A stretch of 64,000 nucleotides of DNA, from the NCBI RefSeq assembly GCF_019204045.1, contig NZ_JAGSPC010000003.1, positions 1 through 64,000 on the forward strand, given 5' to 3'. Origin of the DNA: Erythrobacter crassostreae (GTDB taxonomy: Bacteria; Pseudomonadota; Alphaproteobacteria; Sphingomonadales; Sphingomonadaceae). This document shows positions 45,290 through 56,179 of this stretch, one piece after another. The notes below the pieces were generated by a model. It saw only the letters and a list, made by a program, of their open reading frames with translations. It was not told the DNA's origin and did no database searches. A program made the translations under genes and the position numbers. Each line of letters opens with the position of its first letter. Positions within the stretch are counted from its first letter, which is position 1.

Positions 45290-45918
45290 AGAAGTTTATT
45301 GCCCTCGGTGTTGCACTTAGCCTCGTCTCTGGCCTTGCCCATGCACAGCCCAAGCGCATGGAACGAGACGTTTCGAAGCAGCGCGGGGCCGTCGCCGCTT
45401 GGACTAATTGCATCGCGCAAGAACGCCGTGATGAGGTAAAGTCCGTCTTATTGCTCGACTATAGGGATGATGGTTATAAGAGCGCTTTGAACGAGCTCGC
45501 TCAAACCCGTGTCAGCAAGCAGTGTTTTAGAGCGATGCCACGCGCTTATCGGCAAATCCGCTTAACAGGTCTTCCATTCGCTGGCGGTCTTGCAGAACAG
45601 CTTATCGAAGATAGCCAAGAATCCTTACTCAGCCGGCTTTCGATGGCTGCTATTGGACGTGATCCGACGACCTTCAGCTATACTGATCAAATTGCGATGT
45701 GCACCGTTCGCGGCGCACCACATCTTGCGGCAAAATTGTTTGAAACCGAGTTCGAAACGGAAGAAGAGCAAGCCGCTCTGTCCGCCTTGAAGCCGGTTAC
45801 CAAAGTTTGCACACAGCGCGGTGCGCCTATTGAGGCTTCGCCGCTCGCTATGCGGTCAATGCTGGCAACAGCATCTTACCGCTTGCTCGCTGCACAGGAA
45901 GAAATTGAAGATGCCTAA
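45286..45918 (+). CDS. Secreted four-cysteine protein inside the nuo operon
   Basis: 210-aa protein with a clear signal peptide ([20 protein letters not shown], cleavage near residue 20). The mature part is mostly helical and has four cysteines at 42, 80, 139 and 175, which could form two disulfides in the periplasm. It overlaps nuoF by 4 nt and nuoG by 8 nt, so it is co-translated with complex I. I recognise no family. A periplasmic factor in this place is unexpected, since NuoF and NuoG are cytoplasmic. Confidence 0.7.
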   Translation: MKKFIALGVALSLVSGLAHAQPKRMERDVSKQRGAVAAWTNCIAQERRDEVKSVLLLDYRDDGYKSALNELAQTRVSKQCFRAMPRAYRQIRLTGLPFAGGLAEQLIEDSQESLLSRLSMAAIGRDPTTFSYTDQIAMCTVRGAPHLAAKLFETEFETEEEQAALSALKPVTKVCTQRGAPIEASPLAMRSMLATASYRLLAAQEEIEDA

Positions 45919-47929
45919 GGTCACCGTAGACGGCCAAGAAATCGTGGTTCCCGCAGGCGCGACTGTGCTGCAAGCGTGTGAGCTTGCGGGCAAGGAAATC
46001 CCGCGTTTCTGCTATCACGAGCGCCTAAGCATTGCAGGCAATTGCCGCATGTGTTTGGTCGAGGTGAAGCCCGGGCCGCCCAAGCCGCAGGCTAGCTGCG
46101 CATTGCCCGCTGGCGAAGGTCAGGAAATCCGCACCGACACGCCGATGGTTAAGAAGGCCCGCGAAGGGGTGATGGAGTTTCTGCTCATCAACCACCCTCT
46201 TGATTGTCCGATTTGTGATCAGGGCGGTGAGTGTGATTTGCAAGACCAAGCTGTCGCCTATGGCCGGGGTGGCTCGCGTTACGAGCGTGAGGACAAGCGC
46301 GCTGTCACCGAGAAGTATATGGGCCCGCTCATCAGCACCACGATGACCCGCTGCATTCATTGCACACGCTGTGTTCGGTTCTCCGAAGAAGTCGCGGGCG
46401 TAGACGAGATCGGCGCGCTCTATCGCGGCGAAGACATGCAGATCACGACGTATCTGGAGCAGGCCGCGAGCCACGAGCTTTCGGCGAACGTGATCGATTT
46501 GTGTCCCGTCGGTGCTCTCACGTCGCGGCCATACGCATTCGAAGCGCGGCCATGGGAGTTAAAGCGCACGCTCAGCATTGATGTGTCTGACGCCGTTGGC
46601 GCCAACATCTCTCTGCATTCGAAGGGCCGCGAAGTCATGCGCGCGCTGCCGCGCATAAATGATGACGTTAACGAGGAATGGTTGTCTGACAAGGCTCGCT
46701 ATCAGGTTGATGGCCTGTCCAAACGTCGCCTCGACAAGGTGTTTATCCGTAAAGGCGGCAAGCTGGCTGCGGCGTCATGGACCGAAGCATTTGATGCTAT
46801 ATCAAAGCAACTCGGCAAGAAGAAATCGAGCATCGCCGCGGTTGCGGGAGACATGGTTGATTGCGAGACGATGTTTGCCGCGAAGACTTTGTTAAAGGCA
46901 TGCGGCTCCACTCAGTTGGAAGCGCGGCAAACCGGCATGACGTATGACGTCAGCAATATTGCGGCGGTTAACTTTAACTCGACATTGGCCGGTATCGAGA
47001 CCGCTGATGCCATCCTGATTGTGGGCAGCCATGTCCGCTGGGAAGCGGCGCTGGTGAATGCGCGCATTCGCAAGGCTGTGAAGGGTGGGGCTAAGGTCTT
47101 TGTCGTCGGTCCGGAATGGGAAACAACCTATCCCGCTGAATTCCTTGGAGAAGACCTGAAAGTTCTGAACCGGGTGCCGAAATCGCTAGGCGATAAGATG
47201 AAGGCGGCTGAACGTCCTGCTGTGATCCTCGGCGGCGTCGCATTGGCGAAAGGTGCGCTCGCACCGGCGCTTAAGCTCGTCGACAAATTCAAGCTGGTTC
47301 GTGATGGTTGGAACGGGTTCAACGTGCTCCACATGAGTGCGGCTCGCATGGGTTCGCTAATGCTCGACTTCACTGTCGATGGAGGCATGGCTGACATCGC
47401 TAAACAGGCTCCAAAGGTTCTGCTCAGCCTCGGCGCTGACGAGATGGATTATGAGCCCTTCACCGACAGCCTTAAGGTCTATATCGGTCACCACGGTGAT
47501 CGCGGCGCGCATATGGCAGATATCATACTGCCTGCGGCGAGCTATGCCGAGAAAGATGGAACATACGTCAACACCGAAGGGCGCGTGCAATTCGCAGAGA
47601 AAGCCACGTTCGCACCAGGTGATGCACGCGAAGACTGGACGATCCTGCGCGCACTCGCCGACAGCCTAGGCGTGAAGGTTGGTTTCGACAGCTTTGAAGA
47701 GCTGCAAGGCGCTATGATCCAAGCTGTGCCAGCACTCGGCGAGGAAGGTTTGGCCGATTACGGAGAACTGCCAAAAGCCGACAGCAAAGCCAAAACGGAG
47801 GGCGAGATTAGCGCCTATCCAATAGCGGATTTCTACCTCACGAACCCAATCGCCCGTGCAAGCGCGGTGATGCAGCAATGTTCGCAAGAGCTGCTGCATG
47901 CGGACGAGATTAAGGAAGCGGCAGAATGA
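45911..47929 (+). CDS. nuoG: NADH-quinone oxidoreductase subunit G
   Basis: 75-kDa-type subunit of 672 aa with a molybdopterin-oxidoreductase-like C-terminal part. Fe-S ligands are in [15 protein letters not shown] and ASCALP, then [29 protein letters not shown] and [12 protein letters not shown]. Length fits the alphaproteobacterial/mitochondrial form rather than the longer E. coli one. It overlaps the upstream secreted-protein gene and nuoH (ATGA). Confidence 0.95.
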   Translation: MPKVTVDGQEIVVPAGATVLQACELAGKEIPRFCYHERLSIAGNCRMCLVEVKPGPPKPQASCALPAGEGQEIRTDTPMVKKAREGVMEFLLINHPLDCPICDQGGECDLQDQAVAYGRGGSRYEREDKRAVTEKYMGPLISTTMTRCIHCTRCVRFSEEVAGVDEIGALYRGEDMQITTYLEQAASHELSANVIDLCPVGALTSRPYAFEARPWELKRTLSIDVSDAVGANISLHSKGREVMRALPRINDDVNEEWLSDKARYQVDGLSKRRLDKVFIRKGGKLAAASWTEAFDAISKQLGKKKSSIAAVAGDMVDCETMFAAKTLLKACGSTQLEARQTGMTYDVSNIAAVNFNSTLAGIETADAILIVGSHVRWEAALVNARIRKAVKGGAKVFVVGPEWETTYPAEFLGEDLKVLNRVPKSLGDKMKAAERPAVILGGVALAKGALAPALKLVDKFKLVRDGWNGFNVLHMSAARMGSLMLDFTVDGGMADIAKQAPKVLLSLGADEMDYEPFTDSLKVYIGHHGDRGAHMADIILPAASYAEKDGTYVNTEGRVQFAEKATFAPGDAREDWTILRALADSLGVKVGFDSFEELQGAMIQAVPALGEEGLADYGELPKADSKAKTEGEISAYPIADFYLTNPIARASAVMQQCSQELLHADEIKEAAE

Positions 47930-48972
47930 CCGAATTCTTCCAGTCTTTCGGCATGTCCTATGAATGGGCATGGACTGTGGCGACGCTGGTCGGGATCATC
48001 ACGATCTCGCTGCTCGTCATGTTCTCGGTCGCGATGGTGATCTATGTCGACCGTAAGGTGCTTGGCGCGATTATGATGCGCCGCGGGCCCAATGTGGTTG
48101 GCCCCTTCGGCTTGCTACAAAGCTTTGCCGACGGGCTTAAGGTATTCCTTCAGGAAACGATCATTCCGTCGGCCGCAAACAAGGGTATTTTCCTGCTCGC
48201 GCCGATCATTACCTTCACGGTGGCGCTTGCTGCGTGGGCAGTGATCCCGTTCGATGCGGGCGTTGTTGTGTCAGACATCAATGTCGGGCTGCTCTACATT
48301 CTCGCGATCAGCTCGCTGGGCGTTTACGGGGTGGTGATGTCCGGTTGGGCGTCAAACTCCAAATACCCGTTCTTTTCTGCCATGCGTGCGGCAGCTCAGA
48401 TGATCTCTTACGAGGTGTCCATCGGTTTTGTGCTGGTGTGCGTCGTTCTGTTTGCCGGTACGTTCAATATGAGCGGCATTGTCATGGCTCAGCAAGGGCA
48501 CGGCCTCGGCTTCGTCAACGGATTCTTCTTTAACCCGCTGCTGTTCCCGATGTTCGTGGTGTTCTTCATCTCTGCACTGGCCGAGACCGCCCGCGCACCG
48601 TTTGACCTTACCGAGGCGGAGTCCGAGCTCGTCGCGGGCTATCAGACCGAATATTCAAGCATGGCTTTCGCGCTGTTCTGGTTGGGTGAGTATGCCAACA
48701 TCCTGCTGATGTGCTCGCTGTGCACGCTGCTGTTTATGGGCGGGTGGTTGCCGCCGGTCGAGTGGGCGCCGCTTTACTATGTGCCGGGGATCGTGTGGTT
48801 CCTGCTCAAGACGTTCTTCTTCTTCTTCCTGTTCAGCTGGATCTGGGCGACCGTGCCGCGATATCGCTATGATCAGCTGATGCGACTTGGCTGGAAGGTG
48901 TTCCTGCCAATGAGCCTGATCTTTGTTGCACTTATCTCCGGCTACCTGATGGCCACGGGGCATTTTTCATGA
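47926..48972 (+). CDS. nuoH: NADH-quinone oxidoreductase subunit H
   Basis: ND1-type membrane subunit of 348 aa that links the arms and shapes the quinone channel. It has eight or so helices with conserved loops [34 protein letters not shown] and [20 protein letters not shown]. The start overlaps nuoG and the end overlaps nuoI (ATGA each). Confidence 0.95.
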   Translation: MTEFFQSFGMSYEWAWTVATLVGIITISLLVMFSVAMVIYVDRKVLGAIMMRRGPNVVGPFGLLQSFADGLKVFLQETIIPSAANKGIFLLAPIITFTVALAAWAVIPFDAGVVVSDINVGLLYILAISSLGVYGVVMSGWASNSKYPFFSAMRAAAQMISYEVSIGFVLVCVVLFAGTFNMSGIVMAQQGHGLGFVNGFFFNPLLFPMFVVFFISALAETARAPFDLTEAESELVAGYQTEYSSMAFALFWLGEYANILLMCSLCTLLFMGGWLPPVEWAPLYYVPGIVWFLLKTFFFFFLFSWIWATVPRYRYDQLMRLGWKVFLPMSLIFVALISGYLMATGHFS

Positions 48973-49457
48973 CATCCGCAACCCAGCTCCTCAAATCGTT
49001 CACCCTGTGGGAATTTCTCAAGGCGCATGCGTTGACCTTGAAGTATTTCTTCAAACCTAAGGTGACGATCAACTACCCGTTCGAGAAATCGCCATTGTCC
49101 CCGCGTTTTCGCGGCGAGCATGCGCTTCGGCGGTATCCCAATGGTGAGGAACGCTGCATTGCGTGTAAGCTGTGTGAGGCCGTGTGCCCTGCGCAAGCGA
49201 TCACTATCGAGAGCGAACCACGTGAAGACGGCAGTCGCCGCACCACGCGTTATGACATCGATATGACCAAGTGCATCTATTGCGGCTTCTGCCAGGAAGC
49301 CTGCCCGGTGGATGCCGTGGTTGAAGGACCAAACTTCGAATACGCCACCGAAACACGCGAAGAGCTGCTTTATGACAAGGCGAAGCTGCTCGCGAATGGT
49401 GACAAGTGGGAACGGGCCATCGCGGCTAATCTTGAAGCCGATGCGCCCTATCGTTAA
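48969..49457 (+). CDS. nuoI: NADH-quinone oxidoreductase subunit I
   Basis: Ferredoxin-like subunit of 162 aa with clusters N6a and N6b. The two [4Fe-4S] motifs are [16 protein letters not shown] and [16 protein letters not shown]. It overlaps nuoH; nuoJ follows after a 30-nt gap, the largest in the operon. Confidence 0.95.
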   Translation: MTSATQLLKSFTLWEFLKAHALTLKYFFKPKVTINYPFEKSPLSPRFRGEHALRRYPNGEERCIACKLCEAVCPAQAITIESEPREDGSRRTTRYDIDMTKCIYCGFCQEACPVDAVVEGPNFEYATETREELLYDKAKLLANGDKWERAIAANLEADAPYR

Positions 49458-49487
49458 GGGCGCGCACGGGACGGAAAAACAGGGATC

Positions 49488-50111
49488 ATGATTCAAACCT
49501 TAGCCTTCTACCTGTTCGCAGGGCTGGTCATCGCAAGCGCGGTGATGGTCATCATGTCGCGCAATCCGGTGCATAGCGTGCTGTGGCTGATCCTCGCGTT
49601 TTTCAACGCGGCGGGCCTGATGGTTCTCGTCGGCGCGGAGTTCATCGCGATGCTCCTTGTCATCGTATACGTGGGGGCAGTCGCCGTGCTGTTCCTCTTC
49701 GTGGTGATGATGCTCGACATTGATTTTGCCGCCATGCGCGCAGGGTTTATCAAGAACTTCCCGCTGGGGATTGCGGTTGCGCTGATCCTGTTGGCGGAAC
49801 TGATCCTTGGCCTTGGCGCATACAATGCTGGCGGGCTTGAGCTTGCCACTGCTGACGGCGCTGCGGCGCAACGTGTAGGCCAAAGCAACATCGAGGCAAT
49901 AGGTGTGCTGCTCTATGGCCGCTATATCTTCTTGTTTGAAGTAGCGGGCATCATCCTGCTCGTGGCTATGATCGGGGCGATTGTGTTGACGTTCCAGCCT
50001 CCGAAGCCGGGCGCTCGTGGGCGTCAGGATATTGGGAAGCAGATCGCGCGCCGGCCCGAAGATGCAACCGTACTGAAGAACCCGGAAACCGGGCAAGGGA
50101 TCGAGCTATGA
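49488..50111 (+). CDS. nuoJ: NADH-quinone oxidoreductase subunit J
   Basis: ND6-type membrane subunit of 207 aa with about five helices. The conserved [28 protein letters not shown] is present. A polar C-terminal tail ([18 protein letters not shown]) follows the last helix. It overlaps nuoK (ATGA). Confidence 0.93.
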   Translation: MIQTLAFYLFAGLVIASAVMVIMSRNPVHSVLWLILAFFNAAGLMVLVGAEFIAMLLVIVYVGAVAVLFLFVVMMLDIDFAAMRAGFIKNFPLGIAVALILLAELILGLGAYNAGGLELATADGAAAQRVGQSNIEAIGVLLYGRYIFLFEVAGIILLVAMIGAIVLTFQPPKPGARGRQDIGKQIARRPEDATVLKNPETGQGIEL

Positions 50112-50428
50112 CTAATTTAGGCGGGGTCGGCATTGAACACTACCTTGTTGTCGGCGCGATCCTGTTCGTGCTGGGCGTGCTCGGCATTTTCCTGAACCGG
50201 AAGAATGTAATCGTTATCCTGATGGCGATTGAGCTTATTCTGCTCGCGGTGAACATTAATCTGGTCGCTTTCAGCGCCTTTATGAATGACCTTGTGGGTC
50301 AGGTGTTCGCGATGCTCGTTCTGACTGTTGCGGCCGCCGAGGCTGCAATCGGGCTCGCTATCCTAGTCATCTATTTCCGAGGTCGCGGCACAATCGCGGT
50401 CGACGATGTGAACCGGATGAAGGGATAA
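50108..50428 (+). CDS. nuoK: NADH-quinone oxidoreductase subunit K
   Basis: ND4L-type subunit of 106 aa with three helices. The carboxylate pair needed for proton transfer is in [14 protein letters not shown] and [13 protein letters not shown]. The next gene, nuoL, starts 6 nt later. Confidence 0.95.
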   Translation: MTNLGGVGIEHYLVVGAILFVLGVLGIFLNRKNVIVILMAIELILLAVNINLVAFSAFMNDLVGQVFAMLVLTVAAAEAAIGLAILVIYFRGRGTIAVDDVNRMKG

Positions 50429-50434
50429 GCACCG

Positions 50435-52429
50435 GTGCAAACCCAAATCCTTCTTATCGTTTTCCTCCCTCTGCTCGCATCGATCGTAGCAGGGTTGGTG
50501 AACAAGAACGCGCCGAGCGTTTTTGCGAAGTCGATCACAACTGGCGCGCTGTTTGTATCGGCGGCTCTTAGCTGGCCAATATTCCTTGCGTTCTTGAATG
50601 GCAGCGCGATTGCAGAGGTCGTGCCGGTGCTCAAATGGGTCGAATCCGGCTCTATGAGTTTCGACTGGGCGCTGCGTGTCGACACGCTGACAGCGATCAT
50701 GCTGGTCGTCATCAACAGCGTTTCCGCGCTCGTGCATCTCTATTCGTGGGGATACATGGAGGAAGACCCGGATCAGCCGCGCTTCTTCGCATATCTGTCA
50801 CTTTTCACATTCGCGATGCTGATGCTCGTGACTGCAGATAACCTCGTCCAGATGTTCTTTGGCTGGGAAGGGGTGGGCCTTGCTTCGTATCTGCTGATCG
50901 GTTTCTGGTTCAAGAAGCCAACCGCCGGTGCCGCCGCGATCAAAGCATTTGTGGTCAACCGGGTGGGTGACCTCGGCTTTATGCTCGGTATCTTCGGCAC
51001 GTTTCTGGTTTTCCAGACCACGTCAATCACAGAAATCCTTGAAGCCGCGCCAGCTATGTCAGGCACGACAATCGGCTTCCTCGGCATGCGCCTCTACACG
51101 ATGGATATTCTATGTATCCTGCTGTTTGTGGGTGCGATGGGTAAGTCTGCGCAGTTGTTCCTGCACACTTGGCTGCCGGACGCGATGGAAGGGCCAACGC
51201 CTGTTTCTGCGCTGATCCACGCGGCGACGATGGTCACGGCGGGCGTGTTCATGCTTTGCCGCCTCTCGCCCATGTTTGAGACCGCCCCGGCAGCGTTGAT
51301 GATCGTCACGGTTGTGGGCGCGGCAACGTGCTTCTTCGCTGCGACCATCGGCACAACCCAGTGGGACATCAAACGCGTCATTGCATACTCAACGTGTTCG
51401 CAGTTGGGCTATATGTTCTTCGCTGCCGGGGTGGGTGCGTACAATGTCGCGATGTTCCACCTGTTCACGCACGCTTTCTTTAAGGCACTGCTGTTCCTTG
51501 GCGCGGGCTCAGTCATTCATGCAATGCATCACGAGCAAGACATGCGGTATTACGGCGGTTTGCGGAAGCAAATCCCGTTGACGTTCTACGCTATGCTGGC
51601 GGGTACGCTCGCGATTACCGGTCTGGGTGTTTACCACCTCGGCGTTGGCTTTGCGGGCTTCTGGTCGAAGGATGCTGTGCTCGAAGTCGCCTTTGCACGC
51701 GGAACAGAGATTTCGGTTATGTCCTTCTGGCTCGGCGTGATCGCTGCGCTGCTGACGAGCTTTTACAGCTGGCGCCTCATGTTCCTTACATTCTGGGGCA
51801 AGCCGCGTTGGATTGAGAGCGAGCATATTCAGCACTCGGTTCACAAAACACCCGAAGAAGCGGGCGAAGACACAACCGGCGGATATCATCCGCATGAAAG
51901 CCCGATTGCGATGCTGATCCCGCTTGTCCTCCTGACAGTTGGAGCGATCGCCGCTGGTCAGGTTTTTGCGCCAAGTTTTCTTGATGATGCTACGTTCTGG
52001 GCTAGCTCTATCTTCTACAATGAAAACCTCATGCACGCGATGCATGCAGTGCCTTATTGGGTGAAGTACTCTGCTCTGGTCGTAATGATCCTCGGCTTTG
52101 CAGGGGCTTATCTCGCCTACATCGCCAAGCCTGAACTTCCCGCGAAGTTTGTCGCGGCTGTGCCGTGGCTGCACCGCTTCGTGTACAACAAATGGTATTT
52201 CGATGAGCTCTATGATCGTATCTTCGTAAAGCCTGCTTTCTGGTTTGGACGCCAGTTCTGGAAGCTGGGCGATATCGGTACGATTGACCGCTTTGGCCCC
52301 AATGGCATCGCTTGGGTTGTTGAGCGCAGCTCGGGCGCGACCAAGTCGATCCAGTCGGGCTATCTCTATACGTACGCGTTGATCATGCTGCTCGGCCTGA
52401 TCGCGGCTATTACCTGGGTGCTCCTGTAA
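50435..52429 (+). CDS. nuoL: NADH-quinone oxidoreductase subunit L
   Basis: ND5-type antiporter-like subunit of 664 aa, a proton-pumping module with the lateral helix at the C-terminal end. Landmarks are FFGWEGVGLASYLLIGFWF, HTWLPDAMEGPTPVSALIHAATMVTAG and HAFFKALLFLGAGSVIHAMHHEQDMR. It starts at a GTG. It overlaps nuoM by 1 nt. Confidence 0.95.
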   Translation: MQTQILLIVFLPLLASIVAGLVNKNAPSVFAKSITTGALFVSAALSWPIFLAFLNGSAIAEVVPVLKWVESGSMSFDWALRVDTLTAIMLVVINSVSALVHLYSWGYMEEDPDQPRFFAYLSLFTFAMLMLVTADNLVQMFFGWEGVGLASYLLIGFWFKKPTAGAAAIKAFVVNRVGDLGFMLGIFGTFLVFQTTSITEILEAAPAMSGTTIGFLGMRLYTMDILCILLFVGAMGKSAQLFLHTWLPDAMEGPTPVSALIHAATMVTAGVFMLCRLSPMFETAPAALMIVTVVGAATCFFAATIGTTQWDIKRVIAYSTCSQLGYMFFAAGVGAYNVAMFHLFTHAFFKALLFLGAGSVIHAMHHEQDMRYYGGLRKQIPLTFYAMLAGTLAITGLGVYHLGVGFAGFWSKDAVLEVAFARGTEISVMSFWLGVIAALLTSFYSWRLMFLTFWGKPRWIESEHIQHSVHKTPEEAGEDTTGGYHPHESPIAMLIPLVLLTVGAIAAGQVFAPSFLDDATFWASSIFYNENLMHAMHAVPYWVKYSALVVMILGFAGAYLAYIAKPELPAKFVAAVPWLHRFVYNKWYFDELYDRIFVKPAFWFGRQFWKLGDIGTIDRFGPNGIAWVVERSSGATKSIQSGYLYTYALIMLLGLIAAITWVLL

Positions 52430-53976
52430 TGGACGGCTTTCCGATACTCACCACCATGATGCTGGTGCCGCTTGCTGGCGCGATCCTTTGCTTGTTCTCA
52501 GGCGGAGCCGCCGCACGTGGCATCGCATTGGCAGCAACGCTGGCGACATTTGCTTTGGGGGTGCTGCTCTGGATGAATTTCGAGATTGGCGGGCCGCAGT
52601 GGCAGTTTACCGAGCGTGCGGAGCTGTTTGAAGGCTTCGCGTATGCTCTGGGCATCGATGGTATATCGTTGATGCTGATCATGCTCAGCGTGTTCCTAAT
52701 GCCGATTTGTATCCTTGCCAGTTGGACTTCGATCAACAAGCGGGTTGGCGAATACATGGCGGCCTTCTTGTTTATGGAAGTGTTGATGATCGGCGTTTTC
52801 GCCGCGCAGGATCTGTTCCTGTTTTACATCTTCTTTGAAGCTGGCCTGATCCCGATGTATCTCATCATTGGTGTGTGGGGCGGAGATAATCGCATCTACG
52901 CCAGCTATAAATTCTTCCTCTACACGCTGTTTGGTTCGGTTTTGATGCTGATCGCGATGTTCTGGATGGTTGGCGCTGCCGGCACGTCAGACATACCGAC
53001 ACTTATGCAATACAACTTCGATGGCGATGCGCAATTCTGGCTGTTCCTCGCATTCTTCGCGAGCTTTGCGGTGAAAATGCCCATGTGGCCGGTTCATACG
53101 TGGCTGCCGGATGCGCACGTTCAGGCACCGACGGCGGGCTCTGTCATCCTTGCTGGGGTCCTGCTGAAGCTGGGTGGTTACGGCTTTATCCGGTTCAGTC
53201 TGCCGATGTTCCCTGAGGCGAGCGGCGAGCTTGCATGGATGATTTTCGCTCTGTCGATGGTGGCAGTGGTCTACACCTCGCTCGTCGCGCTGGTTCAGCA
53301 CGATATGAAAAAGCTGATCGCATACTCTTCGGTCGCACACATGGCTCTCGTCACAGCCAGTCTTTTCGCATTCAACGTTCAAGGCCTTGAAGGCGCGATG
53401 ATGATCATGCTCGGCCACGGCCTCGTATCCGGCGCGCTATTCCTGTGCGTTGGAGTTATCTACGACCGACTGCATACGCGCGAGATTAGCCGTTACGGCG
53501 GGCTCAGCATCAACATGCCGTATTACGCGACATTCTTCCTGCTGTTCACCATGGCCAGCATCGGTCTGCCAGGCACCAGCAACTTTGTTGGCGAATTCCT
53601 TGCGCTCGCAGGTATTTATCAGGTGTCAACGTGGGTCGCATTTGTGTGCACCACGGGCATTATTTTGGGCGCTGGCTACATGCTTTATCTCTATCGCCGC
53701 GTTGCCTTTGGTGCGCAGAACAATGAAGATGCGGCAGCAATGCCGGATATGGATGCGCGCGAATGGAGCATGATGGCCGCCATCGCAGCCGTGGTGCTGT
53801 GGATGGGCGTCTATCCTGAAAGTTTCCTTGCACCGATGCGGGCCGACATTGCCGCACTGGACGCAAGGATTGCCTCGGCGGCTCCGGCTGATGACAGCCA
53901 GTTGGCAGATGGTCCTGCTCGTGAGAGGGCGGCGAACGCTATCACCTTTGAAGCGCATGAAAGGGGAGACCACTGA
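52429..53976 (+). CDS. nuoM: NADH-quinone oxidoreductase subunit M
   Basis: ND4-type antiporter-like subunit of 515 aa. Conserved features are IFFEAGLIPMYLIIGVWGG, the lysine/histidine-lined HTWLPDAHVQAPTAGSVILAGVLLKLGGYG, and HDMKKLIAYSSVAHM. It has a polar C-terminal tail of about 40 residues. It overlaps nuoN by 1 nt (TGATG). Confidence 0.95.
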   Translation: MDGFPILTTMMLVPLAGAILCLFSGGAAARGIALAATLATFALGVLLWMNFEIGGPQWQFTERAELFEGFAYALGIDGISLMLIMLSVFLMPICILASWTSINKRVGEYMAAFLFMEVLMIGVFAAQDLFLFYIFFEAGLIPMYLIIGVWGGDNRIYASYKFFLYTLFGSVLMLIAMFWMVGAAGTSDIPTLMQYNFDGDAQFWLFLAFFASFAVKMPMWPVHTWLPDAHVQAPTAGSVILAGVLLKLGGYGFIRFSLPMFPEASGELAWMIFALSMVAVVYTSLVALVQHDMKKLIAYSSVAHMALVTASLFAFNVQGLEGAMMIMLGHGLVSGALFLCVGVIYDRLHTREISRYGGLSINMPYYATFFLLFTMASIGLPGTSNFVGEFLALAGIYQVSTWVAFVCTTGIILGAGYMLYLYRRVAFGAQNNEDAAAMPDMDAREWSMMAAIAAVVLWMGVYPESFLAPMRADIAALDARIASAAPADDSQLADGPARERAANAITFEAHERGDH

Positions 53977-55454
53977 TGGACTTCGCAGCTTCCTTTGCGC
54001 TGATCGTGCCCGAACTTATCCTGACCGGCGCGGGTCTTGTTCTGTTGATGGTTGCCGCTTGGGGCGGTGACAAATCGGCTCGGTTTATCGCGATTGCTGC
54101 CGCCACAGCGTTTTTCGCTGCCGGATTGATGCTCGTTCCTGGTCTCCATTTCGGCACTGACGGACCTGAAGTCATCGCTTTTGGCGGCTTAATGCGGGTG
54201 GATACATTCGCGCTGTTTGCCAAAGCATTGATCTATCTTGCTGCCATCGCTTGCCTAATGGTTGCACCTGCCTTCTTCAGCGGTCCGGCCGCGGGAGCAG
54301 AGCGCGGGATGCGGGCTGAATTTCCAATTCTGATCCTGTTCGCGGCTCTGGGCATGAGCATCATGGTATCGGCCAGCGACTTTATGACGCTGTATCTCGG
54401 GCTAGAGCTAAACAGCCTCGCCTCATATGTCCTCGCAGCAATCCTGCGCCGTGATGGGCGCTCTGCGGAGGCGGGCCTGAAGTATTTCGTCCTCGGCGCT
54501 CTCGCATCGGGTATTCTCCTTTACGGCATGAGTCTGCTTTACGGCTTCACAGGTGGGACCGACTTTGCGACGGTTCGCGCCGGATTGACCGGCGAATTGG
54601 CAACCGGCGCAATGTTTGGTCTGATCTTTGTTATGGCTGGCCTAGCTTTCAAAATCGCGGCGGTTCCGTTCCATATGTGGACGCCGGACGTGTATGAAGG
54701 GGCGCCGACACCGGTCACGATGTTCTTCGCCACAGCCCCTAAGGTTGCCGCCGTTGCATTGACCGCGCGCGTCGTAATCGAAGTGTTCGGCGCACAGGTG
54801 CTCGCTTGGCAGCAGATCGTGATGTTCACCGCGCTTGCATCGATCATCTTCGGCGCATTGGGCGCCATCGGTCAGGAAAACTTGAAGCGGTTGCTCGCGT
54901 ATTCCTCTATCAACAATGTCGGCTTCATCCTGTTGGGCCTTGCCGTGGCAGAACAAGCAGGCGTCAGTGCGATGCTAGTTTACCTGTTCGTATATGTTGC
55001 GATGAGCGTTGGCGCATTCGCCGCGTTGTTGATGCTTCGCGGTGAGGACGGAACTTTATACGAGACGTTCTCTGACATTCGCGGCCTATCCGTTACAAAA
55101 CCTGCGATTGCATGGTGCCTGCTCTTCACGATGTTCAGCCTCGCCGGAATCCCACCATTGCTTGGTTTCTACGGCAAATTCGTAATTTTCCAGGCGACAG
55201 TTGACGCCGGATTGATCGTATTCGGCGCGATCGCTATTGCCGCCAGCGTGATTGGGGCGTTTTACTACATCAAGTTTGTCAAAGTGATGTTTTTCGACGA
55301 GCCTGAAGACGTGGTAAAAGGCAGCAGCGGAGCCGCGCATTGGGCGCTGCTGTTCCTGACCGCGGCGATCATCTCACCGCTTGGTTATCTGCTTACGCCA
55401 TCAATTTCTGACCTCGCTGATAAGGCAGCCTCGGCGCTGTATCTCGCGGTTTGA
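53976..55454 (+). CDS. nuoN: NADH-quinone oxidoreductase subunit N
   Basis: ND2-type antiporter-like subunit of 492 aa, the last complex I gene. Conserved blocks include FMTLYLGLELNSLASYVLAA, KIAAVPFHMWTPDVYEGAPTPVTMF and ENLKRLLAYSSINNVGFILLG. Its stop overlaps the TTG start of birA. Confidence 0.95.
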   Translation: MDFAASFALIVPELILTGAGLVLLMVAAWGGDKSARFIAIAAATAFFAAGLMLVPGLHFGTDGPEVIAFGGLMRVDTFALFAKALIYLAAIACLMVAPAFFSGPAAGAERGMRAEFPILILFAALGMSIMVSASDFMTLYLGLELNSLASYVLAAILRRDGRSAEAGLKYFVLGALASGILLYGMSLLYGFTGGTDFATVRAGLTGELATGAMFGLIFVMAGLAFKIAAVPFHMWTPDVYEGAPTPVTMFFATAPKVAAVALTARVVIEVFGAQVLAWQQIVMFTALASIIFGALGAIGQENLKRLLAYSSINNVGFILLGLAVAEQAGVSAMLVYLFVYVAMSVGAFAALLMLRGEDGTLYETFSDIRGLSVTKPAIAWCLLFTMFSLAGIPPLLGFYGKFVIFQATVDAGLIVFGAIAIAASVIGAFYYIKFVKVMFFDEPEDVVKGSSGAAHWALLFLTAAIISPLGYLLTPSISDLADKAASALYLAV

Positions 55455-56176
55455 TCGAAACGATTGAGGTCACTGGTTCCACCAACGCTGATCTAATCGA
55501 TAGGATCGGCAATGGAGAAGCCGTCTTAGAAGGCAAATGGCTTCAGGCAGAACGCCAAACTGGCGGGCGAGGGCGACTGGGCCGAAAATGGGAAAGCCCG
55601 AGCGGCAACCTTTTTTGCAGCACAGTAATTGATGTCCGTGAGGGTGATCCGCCCGCCCACAGCCTTTCGTTTGTCGTCGGTCTTGCTGTATCCGACGCAC
55701 TCAAACGGAGCCTCCTACCACGGACCCCTACTGTGCTGAAATGGCCGAATGACGTACTCGTTCGCGGTGCGAAGATCGCGGGCATTCTATTGGAACGGGT
55801 GGGGGATAAGGTCGTCGCGGGCGTGGGTGTAAACGTTTGCCACGCGCCAGAGCTACCGGATCGTGAAACCACATCTGTCCTGTATGAGAATGGCAAACAT
55901 GGAGGGAACCCGGGGCTCGTTCTGTCGCTGCTCGCTGATGCTCTTGTCCAACGCGTCAGCAATTGGCGTCAATTCGGATTACCGGCCACACTTGATGCAT
56001 GGACAGGCGCTGCGCATCCAGTAGGGACTGCGCTGTCTATCAAGTCAGGTGATGAAGGTGAAGTGCGAGGCAGCTTTGCCGGATTGGATCAGAACGGCGC
56101 ATTGCTACTGTGCTTGGCGAATGGCGCCTTGCGGACTATCCATGCTGGTGATGTTGCGATGATTGCGGAAGGATAA
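55451..56176 (+). CDS. birA: Biotin--[acetyl-CoA-carboxylase] ligase
   Basis: Monofunctional biotin protein ligase of 241 aa that makes biotinyl-AMP and loads the biotin carboxyl carrier protein. The catalytic loop is GGRGRLGRKWESPSGNLF, followed by KWPNDVLVRGAKIAGIL. It lacks the N-terminal winged-helix repressor domain of E. coli BirA. The start is a TTG overlapping the nuoN stop, suggesting coupling to the complex I operon. Confidence 0.92.
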   Translation: MIETIEVTGSTNADLIDRIGNGEAVLEGKWLQAERQTGGRGRLGRKWESPSGNLFCSTVIDVREGDPPAHSLSFVVGLAVSDALKRSLLPRTPTVLKWPNDVLVRGAKIAGILLERVGDKVVAGVGVNVCHAPELPDRETTSVLYENGKHGGNPGLVLSLLADALVQRVSNWRQFGLPATLDAWTGAAHPVGTALSIKSGDEGEVRGSFAGLDQNGALLLCLANGALRTIHAGDVAMIAEG

Positions 56177-56179
56177 TTG

